From Cryptomeria japonica (lineage: Eukaryota > Streptophyta > Pinopsida > Cupressales > Cupressaceae): a DNA stretch of 64,000 bases. Shown here one piece after another: positions 11,701 to 23,653 of the stretch (position 1 is the stretch's first letter; every line of letters starts with the position of its first letter). The position numbers and the translations under genes are program-made. The notes below the pieces were generated by a model. The model worked only from the letters and a program-made list of their open reading frames with translations. It searched no databases and had not been told where the DNA came from. The stretch lies in assembly GCF_030272615.1 (NCBI RefSeq), contig NC_081415.1, positions 192,104,270 through 192,168,269 of the forward strand. The letters run 5' to 3'.

Positions 11701-11961
11701 CTTTCCAAATTCTCCCATAAGCTTGCTCGTATACATACCCTTAATTTTTGATGTTCCCAATTCCTCTATGTGATAGTGAATATATGCCCTAACATCTTCA
11801 ACATGTAAAACTCCCTCTGGAACACGAGAAAATGCTCCAATTGAATCTTCCAAGGTATCCACATGCGGATACTGCTTGAAAATTGGCTTGGTGTGATCCT
11901 TGACCTCTACTACAGTCGGGTTTGCAACAAAAATAGGAATAGATGATGACCCCACTTCCAT
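8766..11961 (-). pseudogene. Large retroelement-borne gene of unknown function (about 1,060 codons, broken)
   Basis: The start is at 11961 (MEVGSSSIPIF), the first ATG after a stop-rich leader. Reading through gives one long protein. Residues about 1-350 form a mostly globular region (HGEFIWLDRPYKITKEVI, then a helical LATYKMMRGDVKLDL..LDEFLI, then FWYGNLI-like with W now TAG). This recalls in layout the 'putative plant transposon protein' domains of plant retroelements, a weak resemblance. Two basic patches follow (EKGRKRKNPK, TTKRKKKSG; possible nuclear signals), then a helical part, an acidic Thr/Pro-rich linker (about 9590-9840), a second helical part, a coiled coil (8941-9279, KKIKELQEKIENI) and a C-terminus ending LELLEKDYLEILKFVKLQ (stop at 8766). 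Breaks include stops at about 11216, 10930, 10914 and 8941, and a frameshift near 10765. The C-terminus recurs in the 26.2 kb fragment, so it belongs to the element family. Confidence 0.65.
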
Positions 11962-12333
11962 GTTTAAAGATAAATACCTTTAGATCGCGCTTGGTGAAAA
12001 CCTTCAACAAATTCTTCCAGATGCCGGTTAAATCGCTCAAGAAGAAATATGATTGCTCTGAAATGCCTTTGATCACTCTTAGTCGCTCTTAATCACTCTA
12101 AAATCACTTTGAATGCAAGGTGGTCAATAATGAGGTTATTCAACCTTTTAACCTTCGAGAAAAACCCTAATCTTCCATTGACATAAATGACTGCCGGTGA
12201 AAGATACCGGATCTTGAACATAACATATCTATTCTAGATAAACATCTCCAATATCTAAAACATCTGCCGAAACCTCTTCCCTTGGGCATATGCAACATCT
12301 TCATGAATTTTGTCTATGCCTAAGGTATCTGCC

Positions 12334-12640
12334 TTAGTTACCAAATGAGCTACCTGCTGGTGTAGGAGCAACCTCTTCTGCCAGATAAGTAACCCGAACA
12401 TTTCCATCTGATGATTGTTCTTCAACCTTCCTAACCCATCTCCGAGTATGATCTTGCCAGATTTCACTAACCTTCTCTTTCCCTTTCTCATTTGATCCTC
12501 CATTACCAACTGATGGATTTATTCTTCTACAAAATTTAGCAATATGTCCAACCTCATTACATGCATAACATGTAACATTGTTCCTTTGAATTGCCTTGCT
12601 AAAACCGGTGAAATTGCTTGACCTACACTGATTACTTGTA
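12334..12640 (-). pseudogene. gag C-terminus with CCHC zinc knuckle
   Basis: A minus-strand frame reads CYACNEVGHIAKFC, a perfect C-x2-C-x4-H-x4-C nucleocapsid knuckle. It is followed by about 65 residues including EIWQDHTRRWVRKVEEQ and a stop after PTPAGSSFGN (12334). The stop falls where a copia element would continue into protease, so here gag ends and pol is absent. The N-terminal gag is missing because unrelated repeat sequence starts at about 12641. RNA packaging is the known role of such knuckles. Confidence 0.7.
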
Positions 12641-13950
12641 CCATTTCATTGGTGAGAATTGTGAACATGGATTTATTAACTTTCAATCTTGGCCCTTGTT
12701 AAGATTATCCAATCTTGACCATCCATTGCCCTATTTTTACTATAAATAGAGCTCTCCTTCCTCTATTTTAAGGATCCATGCAAGCTTTAGTATCTTTTAT
12801 TCCTCATCCACTTGAAAAATCCTACATCTCCCACTTGCCTCCTAGACCCCCTTCTAGATTCTTCTAATCCCTTCTAAATTAGCCTAACCCATCTCCTAAA
12901 TATTGTCACATCCCTAAGCAAGGGGAAGTCACTTCTCAAACCCTCAAAGTCTTTGAAAACCATTAAAGGATTCAACAACTTAACTTTGAAAGTCTTCCAA
13001 ACCATTAATGGTTAACTCAACCCTCCAGCATGATTAAAGACTTTCTCTAAACTCAACCCACATCTAACCAATGGGTCTCATCAAGCATTCATTGCTTTGA
13101 CCATGGTTATCCCTTTAACCCTTGCACAAGATTTTATCCTTTGGGTAAAAGCTTTATCCAATGTATAATCTTAACCTAACCTTAACCCTTACCCCCTAGG
13201 GTAACCAGGAGGTCTTCTCAAGCATTTAATGCTTCCTACATCTCCTCTCAACTGGTCTTATGTTGACAATTGTCACCATTTCATTGGTGAGAATTGTGAA
13301 CATGGATTTATTAACTTTCAATGTTGGCCCTTGTTAAGATTATCCAATCTTGACCATCCATTGCCCTATTTTCCCTATAAATAAAGCCCATTCCTTCTTC
13401 AAAACAATCAAGTCTTTGTGCATCAAACCTATAGTCTCATAACATTAAGCATATTATCTCTCTTTGATAGACTAACATTTTAGATCATTTTGATAGCATT
13501 ATAATCTTAGATATATCATGTTAATCTCATATCATGTTAGCTTCATCTTAGTATCATTTTCATACTAGTTTAAGCTTCATATCAATATCTTGCATCCTAT
13601 CATCATCTAGTTTCATATCTAAATCATCACTAGGATCTTGGTTGCATTCCATTTAGATCTTAGAATTATTTAAATCTCATTCTTTAGGTTGTCATCTTAA
13701 AGAATCAAGTGCTCTTCCAAGCTGAGAGCCACCTTGAATCTTGAAGATCCTTGGAGATAGAGGAACATGGAGCGATATTAAGAGTTTTGATCTATTAACT
13801 TTTTTTGATTGATTTCTAACCTCTAATGCAATGTTTCATGTGTGTGTTTGATTTTTTTTCTCCTCTTGCAGGTTGACACCACATTTCCAACACACAACTT
13901 GTATAGGTGCTAAAAGAACTTGAAAAAGCACCAAAAGAAGTTGTAAATGC
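12641..13950 (-). repeat. Unclassified repeat related to 1-1440, with internal direct duplication
   Basis: Homologous to 1-1440 in reverse orientation. It holds a direct duplication: about 93 bp at 12644-12735 (starting ccatttcattggtgagaatt) recurs at 13277-13370, so the part before it is a truncated second copy. Near 13870 a pyrimidine-rich run ends ctcctcttgcag, like a splice acceptor, also seen in the inverted copy. No coding frame. Confidence 0.6.
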
Positions 13951-15397
13951 GCCTCTTCAGGGTTTTTTTGTGCAAAAACCCTATTTTGACCTCTGGATCA
14001 AGTTTTTGGAACCCATGTCAATCTGGATCAATCCAGAGGCTAGTTCTTGAGTTTAGAACTTATGCTATGTGATTTCCAGAGGTTCTATGATTTTTTTTTT
14101 AATGGATTCATGTATCTCCTTTTTTTATGTGTTCATTTGTTATGGTTTGTTGATTCTACATTCGTGATGATGCCTTGAGAGCAATTGGATAAAGGAATGA
14201 TATGTTGATCAGAAAGTAAATTATGGTTTAGATTCTGATATAGAACCAATGTGATGTATAGTGCTTCATGAGATCTTCTTTGTAAGGTCTGATTTATGTA
14301 TGGATATTTTGTTTCAGATTAGTGATCATAGGCCCAATCCCATGCTTTGATGATTATGAAATACTGGATTCAAGACTTAACCCTTTTGTTGTTTGGGGTA
14401 TTATGGAACATATTTTTATTTAGGAGATCTTTTCTTATGATATGAGGTTGTTTTGATTCTCTTTTTTGTACCTATAGTCTAGTGGTGTCTAGGTGCAAGT
14501 TAGGGGGAGTGGCTTTCTAGTGGGTGTCGGTGTCCTAAGGTGGCTACCAAGATATCTTATTGAGAATTGGATTTATCAAGTGATAAAATTAAATTAAATC
14601 AATTAAGGGGTGGTTTTGACGAGTATTTTGACACACTCACCAACAGTCACATAGAATATAAAATGTAAACCACCTCTCCTGAAAAGAAATCAATCTTGGA
14701 AGACTAATTGCTCCAAGGTCTCTATAATCGGGTCACGATGATGTTGGGTCACTTAGTGGATAATGCGATTGTACTTGTCAAGGGGCTTGTTGGTTGAAAC
14801 AAAACAAACAAAATTCTTTTTTTTGTATTTTCTGATTTTCAGTTGAATCCAAAAAATCTCAAAAGATACATCAAGGTAACAAGAGATGAGAAGAAAACCA
14901 ATATTGAACAGCTTAGTGAACTATGAAGTCAAAGGATCACATCAAGGTGTTATCTAATCAGCATTCAAAAGGGACGTTCCAACATATATGTAAAGTCATA
15001 CAACCCACACATAAATGGAAATGGCAATCATAAGATCATATAATCGCTCTACCATTTAATCCTCATATACCATTAACATGTGCAATATGATTCATAAAAC
15101 AATAAAGCATGGTAGGACAAGTTGCTGATTCAAATGGAAGAAGATACCAGACTACGAAGAACAGAAACCAAGAGAACAAGTACTATAGATTAGGCAATCC
15201 ACAAGTTGCTTTTGTATTAATCTTTGTAAAAATGAATAACAAAATTCTTAAAGATTTCATGGGATAGAAATTGCATAAAACTAAATTATCTAGCTAAATG
15301 GCCTTGAATCATCAATTCGTCAGTCCTCAAAATGGCCCAAATTCTATAATTTATAGAGTTTTACCCTACATTCTAGGAAGGCATCATGCCTAAATTA
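13951..15397. other. Unassigned sequence
   Basis: No credible frame, repeat terminus or RNA gene seen. Mixed AT-rich sequence; part of it may be further repeat interior. Confidence 0.5.
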
Positions 15398-15960
15398 AGG
15401 ATTACAAAAAGCAAGGAGTCACAGTTGACATGCAAGTCTTTGCCTTTGAACTCTAGTTAAGTACTACTAAACTGGTACTCAAGGTTCACTTCCAAAACGG
15501 TGCTCTAGAAGCAGGTATTTTGTAACATGTATAAATCTTGCCCAAAAAGGAAGCGTGAGTTACAGTGTTGGTTGAAGGCCTAGTTGTAGTGGTGGTGATG
15601 GTAATCCAGCATGCAAAACTAGGATTACAAAATGATGGGAGCCGGAATCAACTTGCAAGTTGATGCATGTGAACCCCAATAAACTATTACAAAAAATGGC
15701 ACTCACCGCTCACTTCCGTTACAGTGCTCCAGAGGCGGGTATTTCGTAACATGAAAAAATGATACAAAATAGAAGCAAGTGATCATGTATATAAACTAGG
15801 ATTACAAAATGATGGGAGTTGCAGTCGACATGCAAGTCGCTGCCTGTGAACTCCACTTAATTGTTTAGAAATTAGCGCTCATTGTTCACTTTCATGATGG
15901 TGCTCCAAAGGTAGGTATTTCGTAACATGCAAAAATAATTCCCAAATAGAAAGTGTGACA
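15398..15960. repeat. Three diverged tandem units of about 180-220 bp
   Basis: Units begin aggattacaaaaagcaagg (15398), aggattacaaaatgatggg (15622) and the same word at 15799. Each carries 'catgcaagtc..tg.ctgtgaactcca', 'gctca..gttcacttc' and 'gtgctc.a.aggc.ggtatttcgtaacatg'. Spacing is uneven (224 and 177 bp). Function unknown. Confidence 0.75.
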
Positions 15961-16320
15961 TCTAGTATCAGTTGAAGCTATAGTGGTTGTGGTAGTGGCA
16001 TTGCTTCAAAATGCATTTTTATTTTTCTAACTACATGTTTATCCTTTATTACTCTTGTAGTTTTGGTAGTTGTTAATGAAACATTCTATGGAAGCGGTTG
16101 GTGGGTCAGCATTATACTCCATTCCGAATTTAAAAAATCTGAGCACCTCCTTTGTACTCTCTAGTCTATCTCAGACATCAAGGCTTGACCCTAATATTGG
16201 TATTCATGGTTGGTTAGTTTTTCTCCAATTTAATCTCTCCTCTAGTCTTCATTCGGGATGAGGTGGAAGGTTCCATAAGTCTACTTTAACCTACACACAA
16301 GATACATAATCAACTTCATT
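15961..16320. other. Unassigned spacer
   Basis: Nothing supportable. A 63-codon frame at 16070-16261 is likely chance. Confidence 0.4.
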
Positions 16321-16329
16321 ATATTAGCA

Positions 16330-17200
16330 AAACCATAAGGGACTCCAAAATTTTGGGATTCCAGGGTTCCGAGGTCTATTTAATGATGATTTTAGGATTT
16401 CGGGATTCCAGGGTTCATCATTGAGGATTTTGGGATTTCGAGATTCTAGGGTTCCGAGGTCCATTATTGAGGATTTCAAGATTTTGGGATTTTGGGGTTC
16501 TAAATAGGTTTAACTACAATTCACAAGGGTGTCCAAGATTTTGGGGTTCTGAAATCTTGAAAGATTTCAAATTCCAATGAGAAAGCACTTCGGAACTTTG
16601 GGAACCCGAGGTCCCGAAGTAGGGCAAAATGAAGTTCCTAGATTTCGGGAACTCAAGATTCTGGAAGAAAGAAATAAGGCCAACAAACTATGGATCATTA
16701 AAAGTTAATTTTTATTGAAAGCATAAAATATAGCTCTAAACCCTAAACTATGAAAACAGGAAACACGAAAAAATGAGAAAACAAGGACAAGGAAACAAAA
16801 GACCAACCTGGAAGAGGAAGGATGAAAGAAACAAAAACAAGCAATGACAGGATGAAAACAATGACCAAGGAGAAAACACACAACAAATACTTTGGGGTTT
16901 CAGAATCCCGAAGCTCCAAGAAGCAAACACAAGAATTCGGGACTCCAGGGTTTTGGAATCCCGAAACTTTAAAACAAAAAAGAATGAAGACTTCGGGGTT
17001 TCGGAATCTCAAAACTCCAAAGTCAAACAAAGCAGGTTTCGGAATATCGAAACTTTGAAATGGAAAACAACAAAGACTATGCGGTTTCGGAATCTCGAAA
17101 CTCCAAAGTCAAACAAAGCAAAAGAAACAAAAGGAACAAAATGCACTTCAGGATCTCGAGAACACGAGGTTCCAAAGAGCAAAGAAGAAGGGGGGGCAGC
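16330..17200. repeat. Degenerate short-period array of 'ttcgggattccagggttccgag' type words
   Basis: From 16340 to 16680 the words gggattcc, agggttccgaggtc and 'gaggattt' recur at irregular 20-60 bp spacing. From 16890 to 17180 the complementary form (ggaatcccgaaactcc, ggtttcggaatctcgaaactcc) recurs on the same strand. The two halves, separated by about 200 bp, are thus in roughly opposite orientation and could pair. Frames seen on both strands (for example 16743-17290) read the repeat and are not genes. Confidence 0.65.
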
Positions 17201-17220
17201 TCGGGAAGCAAAAAGTTGAG

Positions 17221-18548
17221 GTGTGTTATGTAGGGCATAACAGGTGGGTAGAACACATATTAATAAGATAATTGTTGGTGCCCCACTCATGGGCTGGAGT
17301 GCTCATTTACACTCATAATGAGATTGGGAAAGCCTGTATGGTAGATCGAACTTCCTTGCCTCCATGGAAGGATTGTTTGGTTCAACATGAGTGGTCAAAT
17401 GGGCATCAGGATCTAGAGTTTGGAGAGGGTTTAACCACCAAGATCACTTATGTTGTTGCCATGGGATGACACTCTTCCCTAGTTGTATCTTGGTACCCTA
17501 TCCTATGTGGTGTTGTGGAAGCCTCTAGTAGTCAATGTTATGTTTTGTTCTACTCCTTTTGATTGTTGCATTTGTGTGTTCAATGCATTTCCATGGATGT
17601 ATTAGTGTCAACCTAAGTGTTATGTTTTGTGTGTGGGGCCTTATGCCAATCTCTAGAGCACCGGGGGGGTTGGACCTTTGCATTCCACATTGTCAGATGG
17701 TTGATGATTTCTTCCATTGGGAATTTTTATGATGTGTTTGTGAGATTCATGGATGGACTATGTCTTCTTCAAATACAAGTTCCTTGGAATCAGGATGCAA
17801 GTTATATTATATTATGTAATGATTCATGTATGTATTTAGAGTAGGTTTTCATTTATATTCATTATGTTATATGAACACTCTCTTTGAGATGAAGATGTAA
17901 TATAAATTTAATGCAATGATGCTAACTATGTGATTGATTTATGAGTTTAGATAGTACGGTGTTGGTACCATCTATCCTTTATGAATGGTTAGATTCTTAC
18001 TGAGTAGATGTTGTTGTAATGTATAAAATGACTTTTTCTGAGTATTGAATCATTTATTTAAGTTCATTTGCTATGGTTATATGATAATGTGGAAAGTAAT
18101 CTTAGGAACATTTGGATTTTGGATTTAAAAGTGAACCTAGATTTTATGAGCAATCATGTTGTTTAGTTCTTATATGACATAATTTATATGTTAATATTAA
18201 TCTATTTATGTTAAGGAATTATGTTATATTCAATGATTAGTTTAGATTTACTTCTTATGTCTTAGGAAGTGTTAGCATTGCCTCGTAGCGACATTAAGGA
18301 ACCTTACAGGACATAGGTGTTATTATTTTAAGTTGTTTCTGTGTGTGTGTACATAAGTTGTTTTCATGTTTAATACTATAGTTTAATGAGTTAATTTATC
18401 TCTTTAGAAAACAAAATGTTTGCCTCTTGAGGTTAGTTAGTTAGATGTGTTGTCCTCTAGGGTTCCTTAGCAAGGCATTGCAACTTACAAGTTTATAGAC
18501 TTAACAAGGAGACTACATCTTTCTCTTCTTTAGAGAAACACATACACT
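17221..18548. other. Unassigned sequence upstream of the copia LTR
   Basis: No credible gene or repeat boundary. Short frames at 17272-17844 have no recognisable domain. Confidence 0.45.
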
Positions 18549-19641
18549 GTTGGCAATATGTATGAATTTATTATGTGTTGCATTGATGTTTTGTCATTGA
18601 TGTCAACACTATCTATTATGGTTGGTTACCGGCAGATAGGTTTTGGTTACCGGTAGAAGATCTTGTGTTACCGGTAAGGGTTTAAGGTTTAACCAACAGA
18701 GCTTTCACTGAGAAACCTTGACAGAATGCTAAGTGGTGTTGGTGCGGATTCTAGATGGAATTAAGGATGTAGAAGGTGATCCTTGATTGTGCTTCAATTG
18801 ATTGGAGAGATCGCTTTGGTGCGGTGCACCCAGATTAGGTCTAGTACCTATCTAGGTTATGGACCAATATCATGTTAACATGTTCTCTACACGTTACCAG
18901 GATGTTTTATGGATTGGTTATTGTTGTTTTGGTCTAAAGCCGATATTGCATGTCATTGTAATATGGATATATGTAATGATCTTATTGTAATATCTTTTAG
19001 GTGGTTGACCTAATTGGTTTAGGCCTTAGAGATTGTATAAATTTATGTAAGATCTCATTGTAGATCATATGTTGTGGTCATGAAATGTAATATCATATGC
19101 GCAGGAGATTTGGTTGATCATAGGTGATCAAATTGGGTTTAAGTAAGAGGTCAAATGCCTCTAATATTGAGCTTAACCGGGGCTGTAATCAGGAATGGTT
19201 GATGCTATCTCTGGTAGTTCATTCTTCTGGATTGTTGTCCAATTATCTTGAGGTGGTTATAACCTCTCTGTAGTCATTGAGACTCTTTTGTAATGAGCAG
19301 TACACTCTAGGGAGTGTGCCTTCTTGCATGTGCAGGCTCCTAATTGTATCACATACTTTTTGAAGAAGTATCATCTGACTATGGGTAGGCTTCCCACCAT
19401 GGTTTTTCCCTTTACCAAGTTTTCCACGTACAAATCATGGTTTTATGTGGTATGGTTGCATTGTGTTAACTCTCTATTTCATTCTTAAGTTTTATTGCTA
19501 CCAGTATATGTTTATGTTATTCCGTTATCCAATGTTTATGTGCCCTGATTAATGGTTATTAAGTGGTTTGATTAATATAATCTATTGACAACTGATTCAC
19601 CCCCCCGCCCCCCTCTCAGTTGTCCATTGGTTACCCTAACA
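18549..19641 (+). mobile_element. 5' LTR of the copia element
   Basis: Starts TGTTGGCAATATG and ends ccctaaCA immediately before a primer binding site: TG...CA ends, 1,093 bp. Its start resembles the LTR starts at 8473 (minus) and in the 26.5 kb fragment, suggesting related but distinct families. Confidence 0.85.
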
Positions 19642-19643
19642 AT

Positions 19644-19655
19644 TGGTATCAGAGA
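19644..19655 (+). other. Primer binding site (initiator Met tRNA)
   Basis: tggtatcagaga directly after the LTR, matching the usual plant retroelement sequence complementary to the 3' end of the initiator methionine tRNA except at the final base. Confidence 0.85.
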
Positions 19656-19699
19656 TTTGGTCCTCTTTTGCAGAAGCTTAACCGCTTGAGGTAGATCCT

Positions 19700-20610
19700 A
19701 TGGCAGCTAATACTTCAAATCCACCGGCAACTATTTTTAGAAGAGAAATCCCTAAGCTTGATGGAACAAATTATGGGATATGGAAAATCCGAATGGAGAC
19801 TCATCTAAGATGTCTTGGCAAGGATATTTGGGAGATCACTAAGAAAGGATACACACCCTATTGATCCGGCATTTGGCAATCCTGCTCCTATAGACCTGGA
19901 CAAGAATATTGAAAATGATTGCAGAGCTAGAGAAGCCCTCTTGTGTGCACTTATTGATCAGCAAATCATGGGTGACTGATAAATCATCGGCAAAATTTAT
20001 GTGAGATAAATTTCAAACTCTTAATGAAGGTGATCCTACTGTCAAAATTTTTGAACTTGATGGTTACCGGGTAAGATATGAGAACTTGAAGATGGAAGTT
20101 AATGAAAGAATTGCTACATTTATGGAAAGAGTAAATGAGATTGTCATGGGAATTAAATATTGTGGAGGATCTTTGAGTGAAGATGAAATAGTTTCCAAAG
20201 TCTTGAGATCCCTTCCACCGTCTTACAAGATGAAGGCAACTGCAATTAATGAACTGATAATAATGGCAAACACTTCAGTTAATAGAGACATTCTAATTGG
20301 GAAATTATCTTCTTTTGAGCTTGAATAATTTGGACCTTCTGAAGTTGCAAAATCTGAACCTGCTTTTCATGCATCATCATCTACCGATACAAGTGATTGG
20401 AAAGCCTTATATGCAAAAGAATTGGAAGACATGAGGAAACAAGATTAAGAATTTGAGAAACTTGAAGCCTTATTTGCTAGAAGAGTACCTAAAAGACCGA
20501 CATGAAGTAAGTATGAAGGAAAAGCACATTTTAAATGTTTTGCGTGTAATAAGATTGGTCATTTTGCATCTAGGTGTCCTAAAAGTAATACAAGATTTAA
20601 AAAAAGAGTT
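19700..20610 (+). pseudogene. copia gag pseudogene
   Basis: ATG at 19700, 45 bp past the PBS. The N-terminus IPKLDGTNYGIWKIRMETHL is the typical copia gag start. A frameshift near 19862 and stops near 19978 break it. The middle (20086-20328) has KVLRSLPPSYKMKATAI, the UBN2-type gag core. Further stops lie at about 20326 and 20505. A zinc knuckle CFACNKIGHFASRC lies at about 20536-20577. The role would be capsid formation and RNA packaging. Confidence 0.85.
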
Positions 20611-20619
20611 AATAAATCA

Positions 20620-21836
20620 TTGAAGCCTAATCAGAACAGATATAGATTCAATAAAAGTAAACAATGCTACATAGCAGATGAGGAAGCATTAAGTGATGAC
20701 TCCGAGGATGAACTGACAACAGACTCTACTAGTGGATCCTGCAATGGAAAGGAATGGGTATTTTATGCTTTAAAGGAAGATGAACCGGAACCGGCTATCA
20801 TGAATGAAGAAAAGGCCCTGGCAGCAAAAGTTGAAGACAAGGATGAATGGGTAATTGATAGTGGATGCTCACATCATATGACTGGAAATAAAAGAAAACT
20901 TTTGTCCCTGCAAGAATACAATGGAGGTCAAGTCATATTTGGATATTACAAAGCGTGTATGATCAAAGATAGAGGTATTATTTCTCTGGATGGCAGACAT
21001 AATACTGATAATGTCTATTATGTAGAAGGTTTAAAGCATAATCTTTTAAGTATTGGTCAATTGGTGGATAAGGGTTTCCAACTTCATTTTAAAGATAGAA
21101 AATACAAAATCATTAACAAAACTGGTTTAGAGATTGCAACCGGTACTCAGACTGGAGGTAATATCTTTCACTTGAACACTGGTAATAAGACATGTTTGAT
21201 TGCTCATATTGATGAGAGTTGGTTATGGCATAAGAGGATGTGTCATATTAATTTTGATTGTATTGTTAAGATCAATTCAACAAAGGCAGTTAGAGATATA
21301 CCTAAGATTATGAAGCCTCATAATCTGGTATGTAAGGAATGTCAATTGGGAAAGCAAGTTAGAACTTCTTTTAAGAGAATACATGATAAATCTAATGATG
21401 TACTTGATTTGATTCACACTGACTTATGTGGTCCAGTAAGGACTAGAAGCTTTCAAGGTGATAGGTATTTCATGCTGATAATTGATGACTATTCTAGAAT
21501 GATGTGGGTGACTTTTCTTAGGGAGAAGTCCGAAGCCTTTGAGAAATTCAAGATCTTTAAACCAAAGGTGGAAACAAAAGATGGTTTGAAAATCAAATGT
21601 CTAAGATCAAATCAAGGCGGTGAGTTCACTTCTCATGAATTTAACAGTTATTGTGAGACCAATGGAATTAGGAGACAGTTATCTACACCTCGGACTCCTC
21701 AACAGAATTGAGTAGTGGAAAGGAAGAATAGAACCATTTGGGATGCAACAAGAACTATGATGATGGAGGCCAAATTGCCTCAAATTTACTGGAGAGAAGA
21801 AGTGAGTATAGAAATTTACACATTCAACAAAGTTCA
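20620..21836 (+). pseudogene. copia pol 5' part: protease, GAG-pre-integrase, integrase (defective)
   Basis: Protease motif WVIDSGCSHHMTG at about 20848. GAG-pre-integrase: LKHNLLSIGQLVDKGF, LWHKRMCHI, CKECQLGKQ (an H-H-C-C zinc site). Integrase: first Asp in LIHTDLCGP (21412-21438) is kept. The second, usually LRSDNGGEF, is LRSNQGGEF (about 21600-21627), so Asp is replaced. The glycine before VVERKNRT is a TGA stop (21709-21711), with the third acidic residue just beyond it. The frame continues as ATRTMMMEAKLPQIYW and is cut at 21836 by the gypsy LTR. Integration activity is therefore lost independently of the insertion. Confidence 0.9.
21832..21836. other. Candidate 5-bp target site (gttca) of the gypsy insertion
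   Basis: The five bases before the gypsy LTR start. The matching copy on the other side cannot be checked because the outer end of the other LTR is missing. Confidence 0.4.
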
Positions 21837-23618
21837 TGTAATTCCCCGCTAGGAACCCTAAAGGAAAACAACACTACTAGGCAACTAAAGGGTGATTTTT
21901 TTTTTTGAAAGATTAAGTGCATTAATTATTACATTGCATGTTTAATAACACAAGCGAAAGTCTAACACATGAAATCCTAAAGGGTTACCAACGAACATTA
22001 ATTCGTAACTAAAATAACATCATAAGGTTAATCCAGTTATCCATCTAATTTTAAAACACCCAGGAAGAATTTAATTGGAAACAAAAGAGGGCAAATTTGG
22101 CAAAATTTTGCCAGCATAACCCCTTCAATTTCATAATCCAAAAATACAACATACACAGAAAATCAATTCCATCCATAAAACATAAATGGAGGAATTGATT
22201 TCAAGATAAAATATAAACATGGAATAACCACAGAAAGATATTGGAGAAGCATTTTAAATCAATAATGAACTGAAATTTCCATTAAATCTCATGGCAACTA
22301 CTCCAAAACAACTACAACCATTTTACAAATATTTCACACAACATACACGAAGAAGGGGAAGAAATTTAAATTTTTATATTAAAAAAAAGTAGAGGCTATC
22401 CAACCTGTGAAGCTTTCCAGGAAGAAATTTGTGGAAGATCTCCAACCCTGCAACCAGATTCTCAAACCAATTCCTTCTTCCAAACAATTTTCAAACTTTG
22501 CCTTCCAAAAATGAATCCCCTCTTCCCGTGAACTCATAGGCATAAATAGAAAAATATTTCAACCTAAACTTTTAGGTTGAAAAGTTTTCTCCCATCCAAT
22601 CAAAATAAAGCTATTAAACAAATAAAGAAATATGATTTACTTTATTCCTATGAATTAAACTTTTTCTTTTAACAATTAAATACCAAAAGTAAAAAAGAAA
22701 GGTAGAGAGGAAAAAGCTTTATTATTTATTTCTCTCATTTACCATTTCTAAGAGACTTTAACTTAACATGACATTTTGAAATTTAAATAGAAAGGAATAT
22801 ACTTACTAATTTATCCAATATATATAAATACGATTTAACACAATATATTAAGCCATTTTAACATGCAATTCAAGCAACTTTATCAATTTAATTTAAATCA
22901 ATTACTCAAGGCATATTTAAACAACTAATTACACCAACACAAAAATAACATCATTCACTCAATTTAACAACCATTTAAATAATCAGAAGCATGCAAAACG
23001 AGGAATGATCAAAAGACTCGCAAAGCAAAAATATTAAAACCCTACGACTCGCATACTGGTCAAACATGAAAGACAACCAACTAAAAACACTCACATGAGT
23101 GTGACTGCGGGTCAAGTTAGGGTCCAACCACTATCTCCTCCACTCCCATCAGACCAATAAGGTATGCTCAGACCTATGAAACCAGGTGGAGTCAATACCC
23201 TGTACCTACCCGATACTTGTACATGCAATGTCCTGCATCAACAAACCACACATGCATATATACAAATATATAATCAAACACGACACACACACCAATGAAG
23301 GAGAAGCATGGCGTTCCATGTATCATTGGAGTAAGTGAAGGAAAATCATCCCCTCTCATCCCATACACTTGCAAACATGCAAAATAAAAACAAGACATCA
23401 CATATGTAAGGTAAAAGTGTCAGTTCATGACAACAATCCATAAAAAAACATTAATCATAAGTACTGAAATACTGCAAGAAGGCATACATCGCATATCCAG
23501 TGAAAGCATGAAATAACATCGAATAAGTATAAATAAAGTATAGTAGTAATGTATCAATTGAAAAGTCAATTGCAGTAAAATATGAGTCTAACAAGTTTGA
23601 TCGAGAAGGGGTACTGCA
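21837..23618 (-). mobile_element. 3' LTR of the gypsy element
   Basis: TG...CA bounded (TGTAATTCCCC to GTACTGCA on the plus strand), 1,782 bp. It aligns with 28937-30190 almost base for base up to about 23080. No coding content; a minus frame at 23192-23401 is chance. Confidence 0.85.
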
Positions 23619-23631
23619 TTCTCCCCCCCAA
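23619..23631 (-). other. Polypurine tract of the gypsy element
   Basis: The minus strand reads ttttggggggga then ga, directly before the LTR start. Confidence 0.75.
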
Positions 23632-23653
23632 AACTAGGCTTACTCCTGGAAGC

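Larger units (their letters stand above)
8137..12640 (-). mobile_element. Non-autonomous LTR retroelement with gag remnant and large novel ORF, no pol
   Basis: Minus-strand order: gag C-terminus with a zinc knuckle (12334-12640), a leader-like stretch of about 370 bp, a large broken gene (8766-11961), purine-rich 3' region, polypurine tract, LTR. No protease, integrase, RT or RNase H motif is seen in between. The 5' part is lost at 12640, where an unrelated repeat begins, and the 3' LTR is cut by the TIR transposon. A second piece of the same family (3' end only) lies at 26185-26660. Mobility would have needed a partner's pol. Confidence 0.7.
18549..21836 (+). mobile_element. Ty1/copia retrotransposon, 5' half
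   Basis: The order LTR, PBS, gag, protease, integrase is the copia order. The element is interrupted at 21836 inside the integrase by the gypsy element. The expected continuation (RT, RNase H, 3' LTR) is not found beyond the gypsy element because the sequence there switches to the TIR transposon at 30192. Stops in gag and integrase make it dead. Confidence 0.9.

Noticed and set aside
8137-12640. Calling the 8.1-12.6 kb element an autonomous copia element
   Set aside because: No protease DSG, integrase or RT motifs found between gag and the polypurine tract.
16743-17290. Overlapping hydrophobic or basic frames on both strands
   Set aside because: They read the degenerate TTCGGGATTCC array and show no family or conserved start.
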